Assembly: GCF_027923385.1 (NCBI RefSeq)
Contig: NZ_BSEC01000001.1
Location: 1,004,501 to 1,068,500, forward strand
From: Methylocystis echinoides
GTDB taxonomy: Bacteria; Pseudomonadota; Alphaproteobacteria; Rhizobiales; Beijerinckiaceae
Reading direction: 5' to 3'
DNA length: 64,000 nt
This document shows, in pieces, positions 37,803-46,295 of the stretch. The notes below the pieces were generated by a model. That model did not search any database, was not told the origin of the DNA, and saw only the letters and a list, made by a program, of their open reading frames with translations. Position numbers and translations under genes: made by a program. Position 1 is the first letter of the stretch, and every line of letters starts with the position of its first letter.

Positions 37803-38635
37803 GCGCCGCGCGTGGCGGCGGTGGGGTTGTCGAGCCCAAGGGGCGAGAGGGTGAAAATCTCGGCTCCCGTCTCGGTCACGCCGATCGAATGCTCGAACTG
37901 CGCCGAGAGCGACCGGTCGCGCGTCACCGCGGTCCAGCCGTCGGAGAGGATCTTCACCTGCGGCTTGCCCAGATTGATCATCGGCTCGATGGTGAAGAAC
38001 ATGCCCGCCCGCAGCTCCACGCCCTGGCCGGCGACGCCGTAATGAAGAATGTTCGGCTCGTCGTGGAAGACGCGGCCGAGCCCGTGGCCGCAGAAGTCGC
38101 GCACGACCGAGCAGCGCTCGCCTTCGGCGTAGTGCTGGATCGCCGCGCCAATGTCGCCGGTCGTGGCGCCGGGCTTGACCGCGGCGATGCCGCGCAGCAG
38201 CGATTCATAGGTCACGTCGATCAGCCGCTGCGCCTTGCGCGGAATCTCGCCGACGCCGAACATGCGGCTCGCGTCGCCGTGCCAGCCGTCGAGGATGAAG
38301 GTGACGTCGATATTGACGATGTCGCCGTCGCGCAGCGGCTTGGCGTCCGGCACGCCATGGCAGACGACATGGTTGATCGAGGTGCAGATCGACTTGCGAT
38401 AGCCGCGATAGTCGAGCGGCGCGGGATAGGCCCCGTTGGCGAGCGCGAAGTCGAAGACGAGGTCGTCGAGATGCTGGGTGGTGACGCCCGGCTTCACATG
38501 CGGCGCGAGCATGTCCAGCGCCTCGCCGGCGAGGCGGCCGACCTTGCGCATGCCCTCGAAATCGGCCGGGCCGTGAAGCTTGATGTGCCCGCTCTTGCGG
38601 CCGGAGGGGGCGAGGTGTGATTCAATGAAGGTCAT
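37799..38635 (-). CDS. map: Methionine aminopeptidase, type I
   Basis: Removes the initiator Met from nascent proteins. 278 residues from [10 protein letters not shown] at 38635; an upstream in-frame ATG at 38701 would add 22 residues without homology. Metal ligands: Asp in [19 protein letters not shown] (two), His in [11 protein letters not shown], Glu in FTIEPMI and Glu in QFEHSIGVT. The catalytic His is in [10 protein letters not shown]. Coupled to radC. Confidence 0.95.
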   Translation of the reverse strand: MTFIESHLAPSGRKSGHIKLHGPADFEGMRKVGRLAGEALDMLAPHVKPGVTTQHLDDLVFDFALANGAYPAPLDYRGYRKSICTSINHVVCHGVPDAKPLRDGDIVNIDVTFILDGWHGDASRMFGVGEIPRKAQRLIDVTYESLLRGIAAVKPGATTGDIGAAIQHYAEGERCSVVRDFCGHGLGRVFHDEPNILHYGVAGQGVELRAGMFFTIEPMINLGKPQVKILSDGWTAVTRDRSLSAQFEHSIGVTETGAEIFTLSPLGLDNPTAATRGA

Positions 38636-38748
38636 GCGGGCTCGTTCAGGTCTGAAGCGGATTGCCGGGATTATCGACAAGGTAGTGATTTCAACAGGCA
38701 AAGCAAGAATTGAGACAAAAGGCGGCGCTTTCGGCGCACAATTTGTAT

Positions 38749-39936
38749 ATGCTGGCGCTGCGGCAAAGCTGGCAACGGGAAAAAGCGTCGACCGTGCAAA
38801 AAGATCGCATCGATTCCGTCGACTTCTGGCGCGGCGTCGCCCTCGCCGCCATTCTGGTCAACCACATTCCCGGCAATGTGCTGGGCGCGCTCACCCCCCG
38901 CAATTTCGCCTTCTCGGACTCGGCGGAGATGTTTGTCTTCCTGTCGGGATTCTCCGTCTATCTCGCCTATGGCGGCCGCTTCGCCGCCGGGCGGGCGGGG
39001 GAGGCGACGGCGGCGCTGCTGCGACGCGCCGGACGCCTCTATGGCGCGCATCTGGCCTTGAGCGTCGCCGCGCTGCTGTTCTTCGGGCTCGTCACCTTTT
39101 TCACGCCCTATGACATGCTGATGGCGGAGGAGGGCGGGGGCCGGATCGAGCCCTATCTCGATACGCTGACCGGGCTTGGCGGCCTCCTCGCCATGACCCA
39201 CCAGCTCGCCTTCTTCAATATTCTGCCGCTCTATGTGCTGCTCATGGCGACGGCGCCCCTGATGCTTTTCCTCGCAGTTCGCGACCCTCGCCGGCTGCTG
39301 CTCGCGTCCGTCGCGGTCTATGCGGCGGCGCGGGCGACGGGAGTCAACCTGCCGACATGGCCGGGGCACAACGGCTGGTATTTCAATCCCTTCGCCTGGC
39401 AGCTAATGTTCGCGTCCGGCGTCGCCTGCGCCGCCTTGTGGCGGGAGCGGGGCGTTCCCTATTCGGCCCCGCTGCACGGGCTGGCGGCGGGCGTCTCGAT
39501 CGTCGTGGCCGTCGTCGTCTCCAACGCTTTCGGCTTCGCGCCGGGCCTCGTCGACGAGGCCGGCCGCTACCTCGACTGGGACAAGAGCCAGCTCGGCGGC
39601 GCCCGGATTCTCTCGTTTCTGGCGCTCGCCTATGCGGCGGCCTTTTCCGGCGTTGCCGAGTGGTTCGCGGGCGGTCGCGTCTTCGACTTCTTTCGCCGAC
39701 TGGGTCGCCACGCGCTGACGACCTTCTGCGCCGGCAGCCTGTTGAGCGCCGTCGGGCAGGCGCTGCGGCTCGCGCTCGACGTCAACGGGCTGGCGACGCC
39801 GCTCGCGGATGCGCTGTTCGTCGGCGGCGCGCTGCTCCTGCTCGACGCGCTCACCCGCCGGATTGAGCGGGCGCGGACGCCCGCGCGGTCGCCGGCGCCG
39901 CGGCCGCGCCTCGCGCCGGCGACCAGCGGCGTCTAG
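38749..39936 (+). CDS. opgC: OpgC-family membrane protein (glucan succinyl/acyltransferase)
   Basis: Multi-span inner-membrane protein of about 395 residues, belonging to the OpgC/acyltransferase-3-like family that decorates periplasmic glucans. The conserved start is RIDSVDFWRGVALAAILVNHIPGN, followed by FSDSAEMFVFLSGFSVYLAYG, the typical OpgC signature. About ten hydrophobic helices follow. The true start is uncertain: ATG 38749 is used here, while GTG 38794 would still keep all the conserved part. Confidence 0.85.
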   Translation: MLALRQSWQREKASTVQKDRIDSVDFWRGVALAAILVNHIPGNVLGALTPRNFAFSDSAEMFVFLSGFSVYLAYGGRFAAGRAGEATAALLRRAGRLYGAHLALSVAALLFFGLVTFFTPYDMLMAEEGGGRIEPYLDTLTGLGGLLAMTHQLAFFNILPLYVLLMATAPLMLFLAVRDPRRLLLASVAVYAAARATGVNLPTWPGHNGWYFNPFAWQLMFASGVACAALWRERGVPYSAPLHGLAAGVSIVVAVVVSNAFGFAPGLVDEAGRYLDWDKSQLGGARILSFLALAYAAAFSGVAEWFAGGRVFDFFRRLGRHALTTFCAGSLLSAVGQALRLALDVNGLATPLADALFVGGALLLLDALTRRIERARTPARSPAPRPRLAPATSGV

Positions 39937-39998
39937 CGGCCGGGCTTGGCGTTCCGGCCCGCGCTCGCCATAATCATGCCTCCAGGGAGGCGGGCGGC

Positions 39999-40751
39999 AT
40001 GAAAGAACCCGAAACGGGCGAGGCGCCGGCGACAGCGGCGGTTCTCGTCATCGGCGATGAAATCCTGTCCGGCCGGACGCAGGACACCAACACGCGCTAC
40101 ATCGCGACCTACCTTGCCCAGATCGGCGTCGATCTGCGCGAAGCCCGCGTCGTGCCGGACGTCGAGGAAGAGATCGTCGCGGCGGTGAATGCGCTGCGGG
40201 CGCGCTACACCTATCTCTTCACCACCGGCGGCATCGGGCCGACGCATGACGACATCACCGCCGACTCGGTCGGCAGGGCTTTTGGCGTCGAGGTGATCGA
40301 GGACCCCCGCGCGATGGCCATGCTGCGCGAGCGCTTTGCGGAGGAGGAGCTCAATCCCGCGCGCCGCCGCATGGCGCGTATTCCCCGCGGCGCCGAACTG
40401 GTTTGCAACGCCATATCGAAGGCGCCCGGTTTCTGGATCGGCAATGTGATCGTCATGGCCGGCGTGCCGGTTATCATGCAGTCGATGATGGACACGGTCG
40501 GCCCGCAACTGCGCAGCGGGGCGCGGGTTGAGGTCGAGACGGTCGAGGCGGGCTCCATTCCAGAAGGCAGTTATGCGATGCGGCTGGAAGAGATCGCGGC
40601 CGCGCATCCGGGGGTGAGCGTCGGCTCCTATCCGAATTTCTCGGGGCAGGGGGTGCGCAACCAGATCGTGCTGCGCAGCCGCGACGTGGCCTCGCTGGCC
40701 TCCGCGAAGGCGGCCGTGCGGGCGCTGCTCGCCGAACTCGCGGGCGCGTGA
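39999..40751 (+). CDS. Molybdopterin-binding (MoCF/CinA N-terminal-like) domain protein
   Basis: Soluble 250-residue protein. It begins with [22 protein letters not shown] and has the molybdopterin-binding [21 protein letters not shown] loop, the hallmark shared by MoaB/MogA/CinA. The length and absence of a C-terminal amidase domain mean it is the short CinA-like form, whose function is poorly defined (molybdenum cofactor or pyridine-nucleotide recycling). A SD-like GGGAGGCGG precedes the ATG. It is followed closely by gpt. Confidence 0.85.
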   Translation: MKEPETGEAPATAAVLVIGDEILSGRTQDTNTRYIATYLAQIGVDLREARVVPDVEEEIVAAVNALRARYTYLFTTGGIGPTHDDITADSVGRAFGVEVIEDPRAMAMLRERFAEEELNPARRRMARIPRGAELVCNAISKAPGFWIGNVIVMAGVPVIMQSMMDTVGPQLRSGARVEVETVEAGSIPEGSYAMRLEEIAAAHPGVSVGSYPNFSGQGVRNQIVLRSRDVASLASAKAAVRALLAELAGA

Positions 40752-40768
40752 TGGAAAAGGAGTGCGGC

Positions 40769-41272
40769 ATGCAGCCCGAAAAATCCTTCCCCGTTTCCTG
40801 GGACATGTTCCACCGCGACGCGCGCGCGCTCGCCTGGCGGCTGGCCGCGATCGGCGGATTCTCGGCCATTGTCGCGGTCACGCGCGGCGGGCTGGTCCCG
40901 GCCGGCATCGTCGCGCGCGAGCTCGGCGTCCGCGTCATCGAAACGGTCTGCGTCGCCAGCTACACAGACGAGACCGAGCGCGGCCGGATCGAGGTGCTGA
41001 AGCCGCTGACCGACGCCATCCTGTCGCGCCCGAGCGCCGAAGTGCTCATCATCGACGATCTGGTGGACACCGGCGCGACCGCGAAGGCCGTGCGGGACAT
41101 GCTGCCGAAGGCGCATTTCGCGACCGTCTACGCCAAGCCGCAGGGCCTGCCGATGGTCGACACCTTCGTGACCGAGGTCTCGCAGGACACCTGGATTTAT
41201 TTCCCCTGGGACACGGGACTCTCCTTTCAGGCGCCGATCCACGCGCCCGCGCGCCGCACGCGACGGGGGTGA
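40769..41272 (+). CDS. gpt: Xanthine-guanine phosphoribosyltransferase
   Basis: Purine salvage enzyme of 167 residues that makes XMP/GMP from bases and PRPP. Start at 40769 ([14 protein letters not shown]), with AAGGAG eight bases upstream; the ATG at 40751 is an alternative. The PRPP-binding signature is [18 protein letters not shown]. Also present are [20 protein letters not shown] near the N-terminus and WIYFPWDTG near the C-terminus, both typical of bacterial Gpt. Confidence 0.93.
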   Translation: MQPEKSFPVSWDMFHRDARALAWRLAAIGGFSAIVAVTRGGLVPAGIVARELGVRVIETVCVASYTDETERGRIEVLKPLTDAILSRPSAEVLIIDDLVDTGATAKAVRDMLPKAHFATVYAKPQGLPMVDTFVTEVSQDTWIYFPWDTGLSFQAPIHAPARRTRRG

Positions 41273-41281
41273 ATTTCCCGC

Positions 41282-41311
41282 TTGGCGCCCGCGCGGGCCG
41301 GGGCCTATAAA
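41282..41311 (+). promoter_or_regulatory. Probable promoter of the split tRNA-Leu
   Basis: TTGGCG (41282-41287) and TATAAA (41306-41311) with an 18-base GC-rich spacer, about 19 bases ahead of the first tRNA nucleotide. Both boxes match the housekeeping sigma-70 pattern at most positions. Confidence 0.5.
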
Positions 41312-41329
41312 GTTGCGCTCACGCGGCAT

Positions 41330-41638
41330 GCGGGCGTGGCGAAACTGGTAGACGCAACGGACTTGAAACAATTTGAGTGCCCGGCGGGAAACCGCCGGCG
41401 TAGAACCGCTCAAAGTCGGGGAACCCTCGAAAAGTGGCGATCCCGAGCCAAGCCCGCCGTTCCGGCGGGAAGGTGTAGAGACTAGACGGGCGGCGCCTAA
41501 CGCGCGCGACAGCGCGCCACGGCGAAGGGATAGTCCAGACCCCAAACCCGCGCCAGCGGGGCGGCGAAAGTCGTGGCGGGTAAGAAAATCCGTAGGGCCG
41601 CAAGGCCTGTGCCGGTTCGATTCCGGCCGCCCGCACCA
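41330..41638 (+). tRNA. tRNA-Leu(UAA) interrupted by a group I intron
   Basis: Exons 41330-41364 and 41585-41638 join to an 89-nt tRNA with encoded CCA. Acceptor stem: GCGGGCG pairs with CGCCCGC. D arm: GCG-AAACTGGTAGA-CGC. Joined anticodon arm: ACGGA-CTTAAAA-TCCGT, so the anticodon is UAA. Long variable arm AGGGCCGCAAGGCCT marks a class II leucine tRNA. T arm: GCCGG-TTCGATT-CCGGC. The intron sits between U34 and A35, the same position as the ancient cyanobacterial/plastid tRNA-Leu intron. Processing must rely on self-splicing. Confidence 0.93.
41365..41584 (+). ncRNA. Self-splicing group I intron (IC3-like), 220 nt
   Basis: The 5' exon ends in ...ACUU and pairs with an internal guide GAGU inside AATTTGAGTG, putting the obligatory U.G pair at the splice site. 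The intron ends with G41584. P2 is a perfect hairpin CCGGCGG-GAAA-CCGCCGG (41381-41398). P4/P5 region: CAAAGTCGGGGAACCCTCG. P6: CCCGCCG/CGGCGGG (41453-41469). P7: GACTA (41480-41484) with TAGTC (41531-41535), within the typical TAGAGACTAGACGG and GGGATAGTCCAGAC blocks. P8: GCGCGC/GCGCGC. No open reading frame is encoded. It is GC-rich like the host, which suggests long residence. Confidence 0.92.
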
Positions 41639-41789
41639 CATTACCGAGTGCATTTTTTCGCGTGCCGATTTGAGCGAGCTAATGGCAGTTTGCTCTCAAG
41701 GCGCAGATTGAGAGTTTTACTTGACTGTTTCTAATGAGAAGTTGTCGATGGCCTTCAATGCTGCTTGCAAGCTTTACGGCTAACCGCGC

Positions 41790-42548
41790 ATGAGCACAAT
41801 CGATCGTCCCGCCTTGAAAGAAATCGTCTGGCATCAAATGCGGCAAGATTTGCAGTCATTGATACCGTGGTTCGCAAATAAAGAATTATTGCTGTGTCCG
41901 GCCTGTTGTCGTCCCCTTACGTTCGATGATTTCTCATTAGAACACATCATTCCAAAGCAAGCTTTGGCGTGTGACCCCCCGGATGTACGCGCCGCCATCC
42001 CGCAAAACGAACGCAGCGGGATGACTTTGTTATGCCGGAAGCCTCTTGTCATCAAGGGCAGAAGAATACCTGGTTCCGGTTGCAATAGCTGGAAAGGTAA
42101 GCACTACGATCCTTTTCTTCGTGAGCTTATTCGAAGCGTCAACCCTATAATAGCGAAGTTTAATTCGAGGCATCAATTAGCCTTGTTTTCAGCTGGCTAC
42201 CTTGGATTATTCCGCCAATTTGGTTACCAGATTGCACTTTTGCCCGCTGGCCTGCTTATGAGACATCAATTTTTTCACCCGAACAGGTTTCTTCGCGAAG
42301 TCCCACTGGACTGCCAAATGATTCTGGCAGGAGAGGCTTTGTCCGCGTATGATAGCGACTCTCGAAAGTATTGGAGTGAACCGTTCAAGATCACCGTGGA
42401 TGGATACTCAGCGCTCCTCATATTACGAAATATGGCCTTTAGGCTACCCTTATCGCGCGATCCCCTGGTGCCCATTGCACGAGCGCTGCCCTACGCACCG
42501 TCGAAATACGTCTTTAGACCTGATCTGAGGACGGTTTTCGAGTTATAA
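41790..42548 (+). CDS. HNH-type putative endonuclease in AT-richer islet
   Basis: Protein of 252 residues. The N-terminal half shows a zinc-dependent HNH pattern: CPAC (36-39), SLEHIIPKQ with H52, C82, then GCNSWKGKHYD with N99 and H105. The C-terminal half (about 110-252) is unrecognised. Base composition and codon use are visibly richer in A/T than in neighbouring genes (many TTA, ATA, AAA, TTT codons), suggesting horizontal transfer. It lies 150 bases after the intron-containing tRNA. It may be a restriction-type or stand-alone nuclease; a role in intron homing is possible but unproven. Confidence 0.7.
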   Translation: MSTIDRPALKEIVWHQMRQDLQSLIPWFANKELLLCPACCRPLTFDDFSLEHIIPKQALACDPPDVRAAIPQNERSGMTLLCRKPLVIKGRRIPGSGCNSWKGKHYDPFLRELIRSVNPIIAKFNSRHQLALFSAGYLGLFRQFGYQIALLPAGLLMRHQFFHPNRFLREVPLDCQMILAGEALSAYDSDSRKYWSEPFKITVDGYSALLILRNMAFRLPLSRDPLVPIARALPYAPSKYVFRPDLRTVFEL

Positions 42549-42653
42549 GGTGCCGTTGGCAGTAATCGCCAGAGATATTTTATCCTTTAGATGATTAGCT
42601 GTTTTATGGCATGTAATTCTTCGCGCGACCGTTACAGCTTTGCCACGCCTTCT

Positions 42654-42729
42654 CGTCATTGCGAGCAAAGCGAAGGAATCCAGAGGCCGTGATGTGACTC
42701 TAGATTGCTTCGCTTCGCTCGCAATGACG
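42654..42729. repeat. CGTCATTGCGAG-family palindromic element, copy 2
   Basis: CGTCATTGCGAGCAAAGCGA followed by AGGAATCCAGA on the left; the right arm TCTAGATTGCTTCGCTTCG CTCGCAATGACG is its near-perfect inverse. It ends the AT-richer islet before the permease gene. Confidence 0.8.
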
Positions 42730-42792
42730 AGGGAGCGCATGACAATCAATGCTTAACTTGCTTATCTGCGTGTGATCATTCGGGGGCATAGC

Positions 42793-44202
42793 ATGACCAG
42801 CCTGCATGACTTGCGTCGCGTCAAATCCATCGACGCGCTCAGATCCGAAACCGCGACGTCATCCACGGGCTTTCGGCGCGTGCTGGGCGTGTGGCAGCTC
42901 ACCAGCATTGGGCTCGGCGGGCTGATCGGCGTCGGCATTTTCGTGCTGACGGGGGTGGTCGCCGCGACGCAGGCCGGGCCGGCGGTGGCGCTGTCCTTTC
43001 TGATCGCGGGCGTCGCCAGCGGCGCGGCGGCGCTGTCCTATGCCGAATTCGCCGGGCTCATCCCTGTCGCGGGCAGCGCCTATACTTATTCCTATGCGGT
43101 GCTCGGCGAGCTTGTCGCCTGGATCATCGGCTGGGATCTGCTGCTCGAATATGCGCTGGTCGTCGCGGTCGTCTCGATCGGCTGGTCGGGCTATTTTCAG
43201 GCCATGCTGTCGCAGCTCGGCCTGCCGCTTCCCGACTGGGCCGCCGGCGCGCCTGGCACAGGACCGGGACACGTCGTCGATCTGATGGCGGCGCTGGGGG
43301 CGCTCGGCGTCGCGGGGCTGCTGACGCTGCGCATCGAATGGGGCGCGCGATTCAACACGGCGATGGTCCTTCTCAAGATCGCCGCCGTGATCTTCGTCAT
43401 CGTGGTCGGCCTCCCCTATGTGCGGGTCGAGAACTGGCGGCCGTTCATGCCCTTCGGGTTCTCGGGCGTCGCGGAAGGCGCGGCGGTCGTCTTCTTCGCC
43501 GTCTTTGGCTATGACACGCTCACCACCGCCGCCGAGGAGGCCCGCAATCCGCAGCGCGACCTGCCGCGCGCGGTCCTGCTGTCGCTCGTCGTCGCGCTGA
43601 CGCTTTATGTGGTCATGGCGCTGGTGCTGACCGGCATCGCGCCCTATCCCACGCTCGACAATCCCGCGCCCGTGGTCACCGCCTTCGCGGCGCTGGGCCT
43701 GCCCTGGGTCGCCTTCATCGTCTCCGTTGCGGCGGTCGCCGGCATCACTTCGGTGATGCTGGCGTTTCTTCTCGGCTGCGCGCGCATCTGGTTCGCCATG
43801 AGCCGCGACGGCCTGCTGCCCGAGTGGTTCTCGGTCCTGCATCCGCGCTTTCGCACGCCGCACCGGCCGACGCTCATCGCCGGCGCGCTGACGGCGGTGG
43901 TCGCGGCGCTCTATCCGATCAGGGAGGTCGCCGAGCTGGTGAACATCGGCACGCTCTCCGCCTTCGTCGTGATCTGCGTCGCGGTGATGGTCCTGCGCCG
44001 CACCCAGCCCGACGCGCCGCGCAGCTTCCGCACGCCTTTCGTGCCCCTCACGCCGATTGTCGGCGTCGGCTTTTCACTCTGGCTGCTGTCGCGGCTTCCG
44101 GCGATCGCCTGGGAGCGTTTTCTGATCTGGCTGCTGATCGGTCTTGCCGTCTATTTCCTCTATGGCCGCCATCACAGCAAACTCGCGCGCATGACCGATT
44201 AA
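42793..44202 (+). CDS. APC-superfamily amino acid permease
   Basis: Inner-membrane transporter of 469 residues, 12 or more helices. The start MTSLHDLRRVKSIDALRSET and LGVWQLTSIGLGGLIGVGIF are typical of the cationic amino acid transporter (CAT/YfnA) branch. GSAYTYSYAVLGELVAWIIGWDLLLEY is the conserved helix-3/4 region, and FFAVFGYDTLTTAAEEARNPQRDLP the family signature around helix 6. Substrate specificity is not clear. The ATG at 42793 is preferred over 42772. Confidence 0.92.
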   Translation: MTSLHDLRRVKSIDALRSETATSSTGFRRVLGVWQLTSIGLGGLIGVGIFVLTGVVAATQAGPAVALSFLIAGVASGAAALSYAEFAGLIPVAGSAYTYSYAVLGELVAWIIGWDLLLEYALVVAVVSIGWSGYFQAMLSQLGLPLPDWAAGAPGTGPGHVVDLMAALGALGVAGLLTLRIEWGARFNTAMVLLKIAAVIFVIVVGLPYVRVENWRPFMPFGFSGVAEGAAVVFFAVFGYDTLTTAAEEARNPQRDLPRAVLLSLVVALTLYVVMALVLTGIAPYPTLDNPAPVVTAFAALGLPWVAFIVSVAAVAGITSVMLAFLLGCARIWFAMSRDGLLPEWFSVLHPRFRTPHRPTLIAGALTAVVAALYPIREVAELVNIGTLSAFVVICVAVMVLRRTQPDAPRSFRTPFVPLTPIVGVGFSLWLLSRLPAIAWERFLIWLLIGLAVYFLYGRHHSKLARMTD

Positions 44203-45836
44203 GGCACGCCCAGCCGCTGGCGCAGCGCATGCGCCGGCGCAAGGCTGCTCCTGGCCGGTCGCGACATCGGCGGCGCGCCCGTCCTTGTGCGGCTCACCAG
44301 CACGTCCAGCTTGCGGAACAGAAGCTCGATGTCGCGCCGCAGCGGCATGAAAGCGGCGTCGAAATCCATGTTCTGCGACAGACGCTCCGCAACGCCGTTG
44401 ATCTGCGGCATGCTCAGGCTGATCGTCAGCGCCGCCCGTTCGCCGGCGACGGTCGGTTGTCCGAGATGGCAGATGCGGTCGAGATCGGACGCGCCCTGCG
44501 CGCCGAGCGGCGAGGCAAGCCAGTCGTGGAGGCGCTGCGTCTGCGCGGGATCGGCGCCGAGCGCGACGACCGGATAGATTGTCGCCGGCTGGCCGAGGCG
44601 CCAGCTTTCGGCGTCCAGAAAATCGAGATTCATATTGCTCGCCACGGCGCGGCGCACGGTTTCCGCAAAGCGCGCGACAACCGATTCCCGGATCTCCGCC
44701 GGCGTGCCGGCGAAGGCCTCCATCTCCGACAGCGCCGCCACCCAGCGCAGCGCGAGCCCCAGATTGGCCGGCGCGAAGCTCCCCGCGCCAAAGGCGTGCG
44801 CGAAGCTCTCGGGCCAGTCGAGCCGCGCCGTATAGGCGCCGAGGCCTGCCGGCAGTTTCATGTCGCGCAACTGCGCGGCCTTGCAGGGCGGGATGAGCAA
44901 TGCGCCGCAGAAGGCAGGTCCGCCGGCAAATTTCGAGCCGCTGATGATGACGAGAAATCCGGCTTCGAGATCCGCGCGAATATCTTCGAACGTGCAGCGC
45001 AACTGGCTGGCGTCGACGACAACGAGCGCCCGATCGCCGCAGCTTGCGACAATCCCGCGCGCGGCTTCGCGACTGAGGCCGCCGCGTCCCGTCTTCGAGG
45101 AGTCGAGAAGATGCAGTATCGGCGCGCAATGCTGTGCGAGCGCGTCGGCGACATGGCGCGCGGCGGCGCGGTCGATCTCGAAGGCGGGGAGCGCGAGACC
45201 CTCATCGTCGCGGATCGCGACCGTGCGCAGCGCCGCCTCCTCTTCCGCCCAGCCCGCAAGCGGCGCGCCTCTCTCGACATGCGGCGCGAAGGCGGCGGTG
45301 TCGCCGAAATGCCGGCCCGACGCCGCGGCGCGCGCGCCGTCGCTCACCTCGTCGGGCGCGATGAGAATGTTGACGATCTGCCGGTCGAACAGCGCCCGCG
45401 CGACGGCGAGCGCGGTAAATTCCGCCTCGGCGGCGGAGGCGGCGAGGGCGACTTCCATGCCGGGGAGACCGACGAGCGCGGCGATGCGGGCGCGAATATC
45501 GTTGAACAAGGCCGCCGGATCGGCGCCCATGCGCGCATGGGCGTAGAAGGCGCGCGTCGCCGCCGCAGAGCCGCGCGGCGAGATCGCGCTCGCGGCGGCG
45601 GAGGAAAACCACAGCTCCTCCGAAGCGGGCGACGCCGGCGCCCCGTAGCGATTGCGGCGCGTGACGGGATCGAGCCAGATGCGCTCGTCGCCGCCCGAGA
45701 TCAGCATCATGTCGAGCCGCGCCTGCGCAGGTGTGCGTCTCGTGACATGCTCGGAAAAGTTGCTGTTTTCCGGGCTGTCCACGTCCGCCCAGAGCCGTCC
45801 CGCCACCGCCGCCATCGCACCTTCCCGTCGAATCAT
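44199..45836 (-). CDS. PLP-dependent aminotransferase-fold protein of unknown specificity
   Basis: Protein of 545 residues, convergent with the permease (4-base overlap at the stops). It has features of fold-type I PLP enzymes: ALVVVDASQLRCTFEDIRAD as the Asp strand binding the pyridine nitrogen, and FLVIISGSKFAGGPAFCGALL with SGSK as the likely Schiff-base lysine. It is longer than cysteine desulfurases, with added N- and C-terminal parts, and I do not recognise a named family. The C-terminus is proline/arginine rich. An internal ATG at 45815 is an alternative start. Confidence 0.65.
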   Translation of the reverse strand: MIRREGAMAAVAGRLWADVDSPENSNFSEHVTRRTPAQARLDMMLISGGDERIWLDPVTRRNRYGAPASPASEELWFSSAAASAISPRGSAAATRAFYAHARMGADPAALFNDIRARIAALVGLPGMEVALAASAAEAEFTALAVARALFDRQIVNILIAPDEVSDGARAAASGRHFGDTAAFAPHVERGAPLAGWAEEEAALRTVAIRDDEGLALPAFEIDRAAARHVADALAQHCAPILHLLDSSKTGRGGLSREAARGIVASCGDRALVVVDASQLRCTFEDIRADLEAGFLVIISGSKFAGGPAFCGALLIPPCKAAQLRDMKLPAGLGAYTARLDWPESFAHAFGAGSFAPANLGLALRWVAALSEMEAFAGTPAEIRESVVARFAETVRRAVASNMNLDFLDAESWRLGQPATIYPVVALGADPAQTQRLHDWLASPLGAQGASDLDRICHLGQPTVAGERAALTISLSMPQINGVAERLSQNMDFDAAFMPLRRDIELLFRKLDVLVSRTRTGAPPMSRPARSSLAPAHALRQRLGVP

Positions 45837-45921
45837 CGCCCTGTTTACATTATGGCCAAGCTTTAGCGGAGAAGGTTAATCAAAACTTAAAGCGGCTCTC
45901 GGCGCCCCCGTCCCGCGCCGC

Positions 45922-46176
45922 TCAATGCGGCGCGGGATGAGGATGGTGCGGGCGATGGTAGCCGGGATGGTAGGGGTTTAGGCTTTTGCGCTCCGGGTGC
46001 GGGCAGGGGCTGCGCCAGTGCCGGATGCCTTTGGTGTGATGCGTTGGCGACGTCGTGACGAAACAGCCCTTGCCATGATGTGCATGAGAAGAGGCTTCAT
46101 GGATGAAAGCCAGCGCTGGACTCGACGCCGTGATTGCGGCGAATGCAAAGAGGGCGACATGCAGAAGGGGCTTCAT
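45922..46176 (-). CDS. Small secreted histidine-rich protein
   Basis: 84-residue precursor with a clear signal peptide (MKPLLHVALFAFAAITASSP, cleavage after ALA about residue 23). The mature 61-residue part holds 14 histidines and two cysteines (C38, C58), ending in a Pro/His/Tyr-rich tail HPGYHRPHHPHPAPH. SD GAGGAG lies a few bases before the ATG at 46176. A periplasmic metal-binding or metal-buffering role is inferred from composition. No family is recognised. Confidence 0.65.
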   Translation of the reverse strand: MKPLLHVALFAFAAITASSPALAFIHEASSHAHHGKGCFVTTSPTHHTKGIRHWRSPCPHPERKSLNPYHPGYHRPHHPHPAPH

Positions 46177-46295
46177 TGTTCTCCTCGAGATTTGTCTCGA
46201 CCTTCGCCAGAGGTGAGATCGGTTTCGCAGAGGACATGAAGCCACCGGAGAAAAATGAAATGGCGCCGGCGTCGCCTTGGTCGGAGATGCGCTGA

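Noticed and set aside
35466..38042. 858-codon plus-strand frame across the MFS gene and radC
   Set aside because: Low-complexity basic/acidic translation spanning two clear genes on the other strand.
41339..41638. Possible attachment-site duplication of the tRNA 3' end bounding the islet
   Set aside because: No repeat of the tRNA end was found in 42.5-42.8 kb.
43824..45866. 680-codon plus-strand frame
   Set aside because: Runs through the permease 3' end and opposite the PLP-fold gene; arginine-rich, no motifs.
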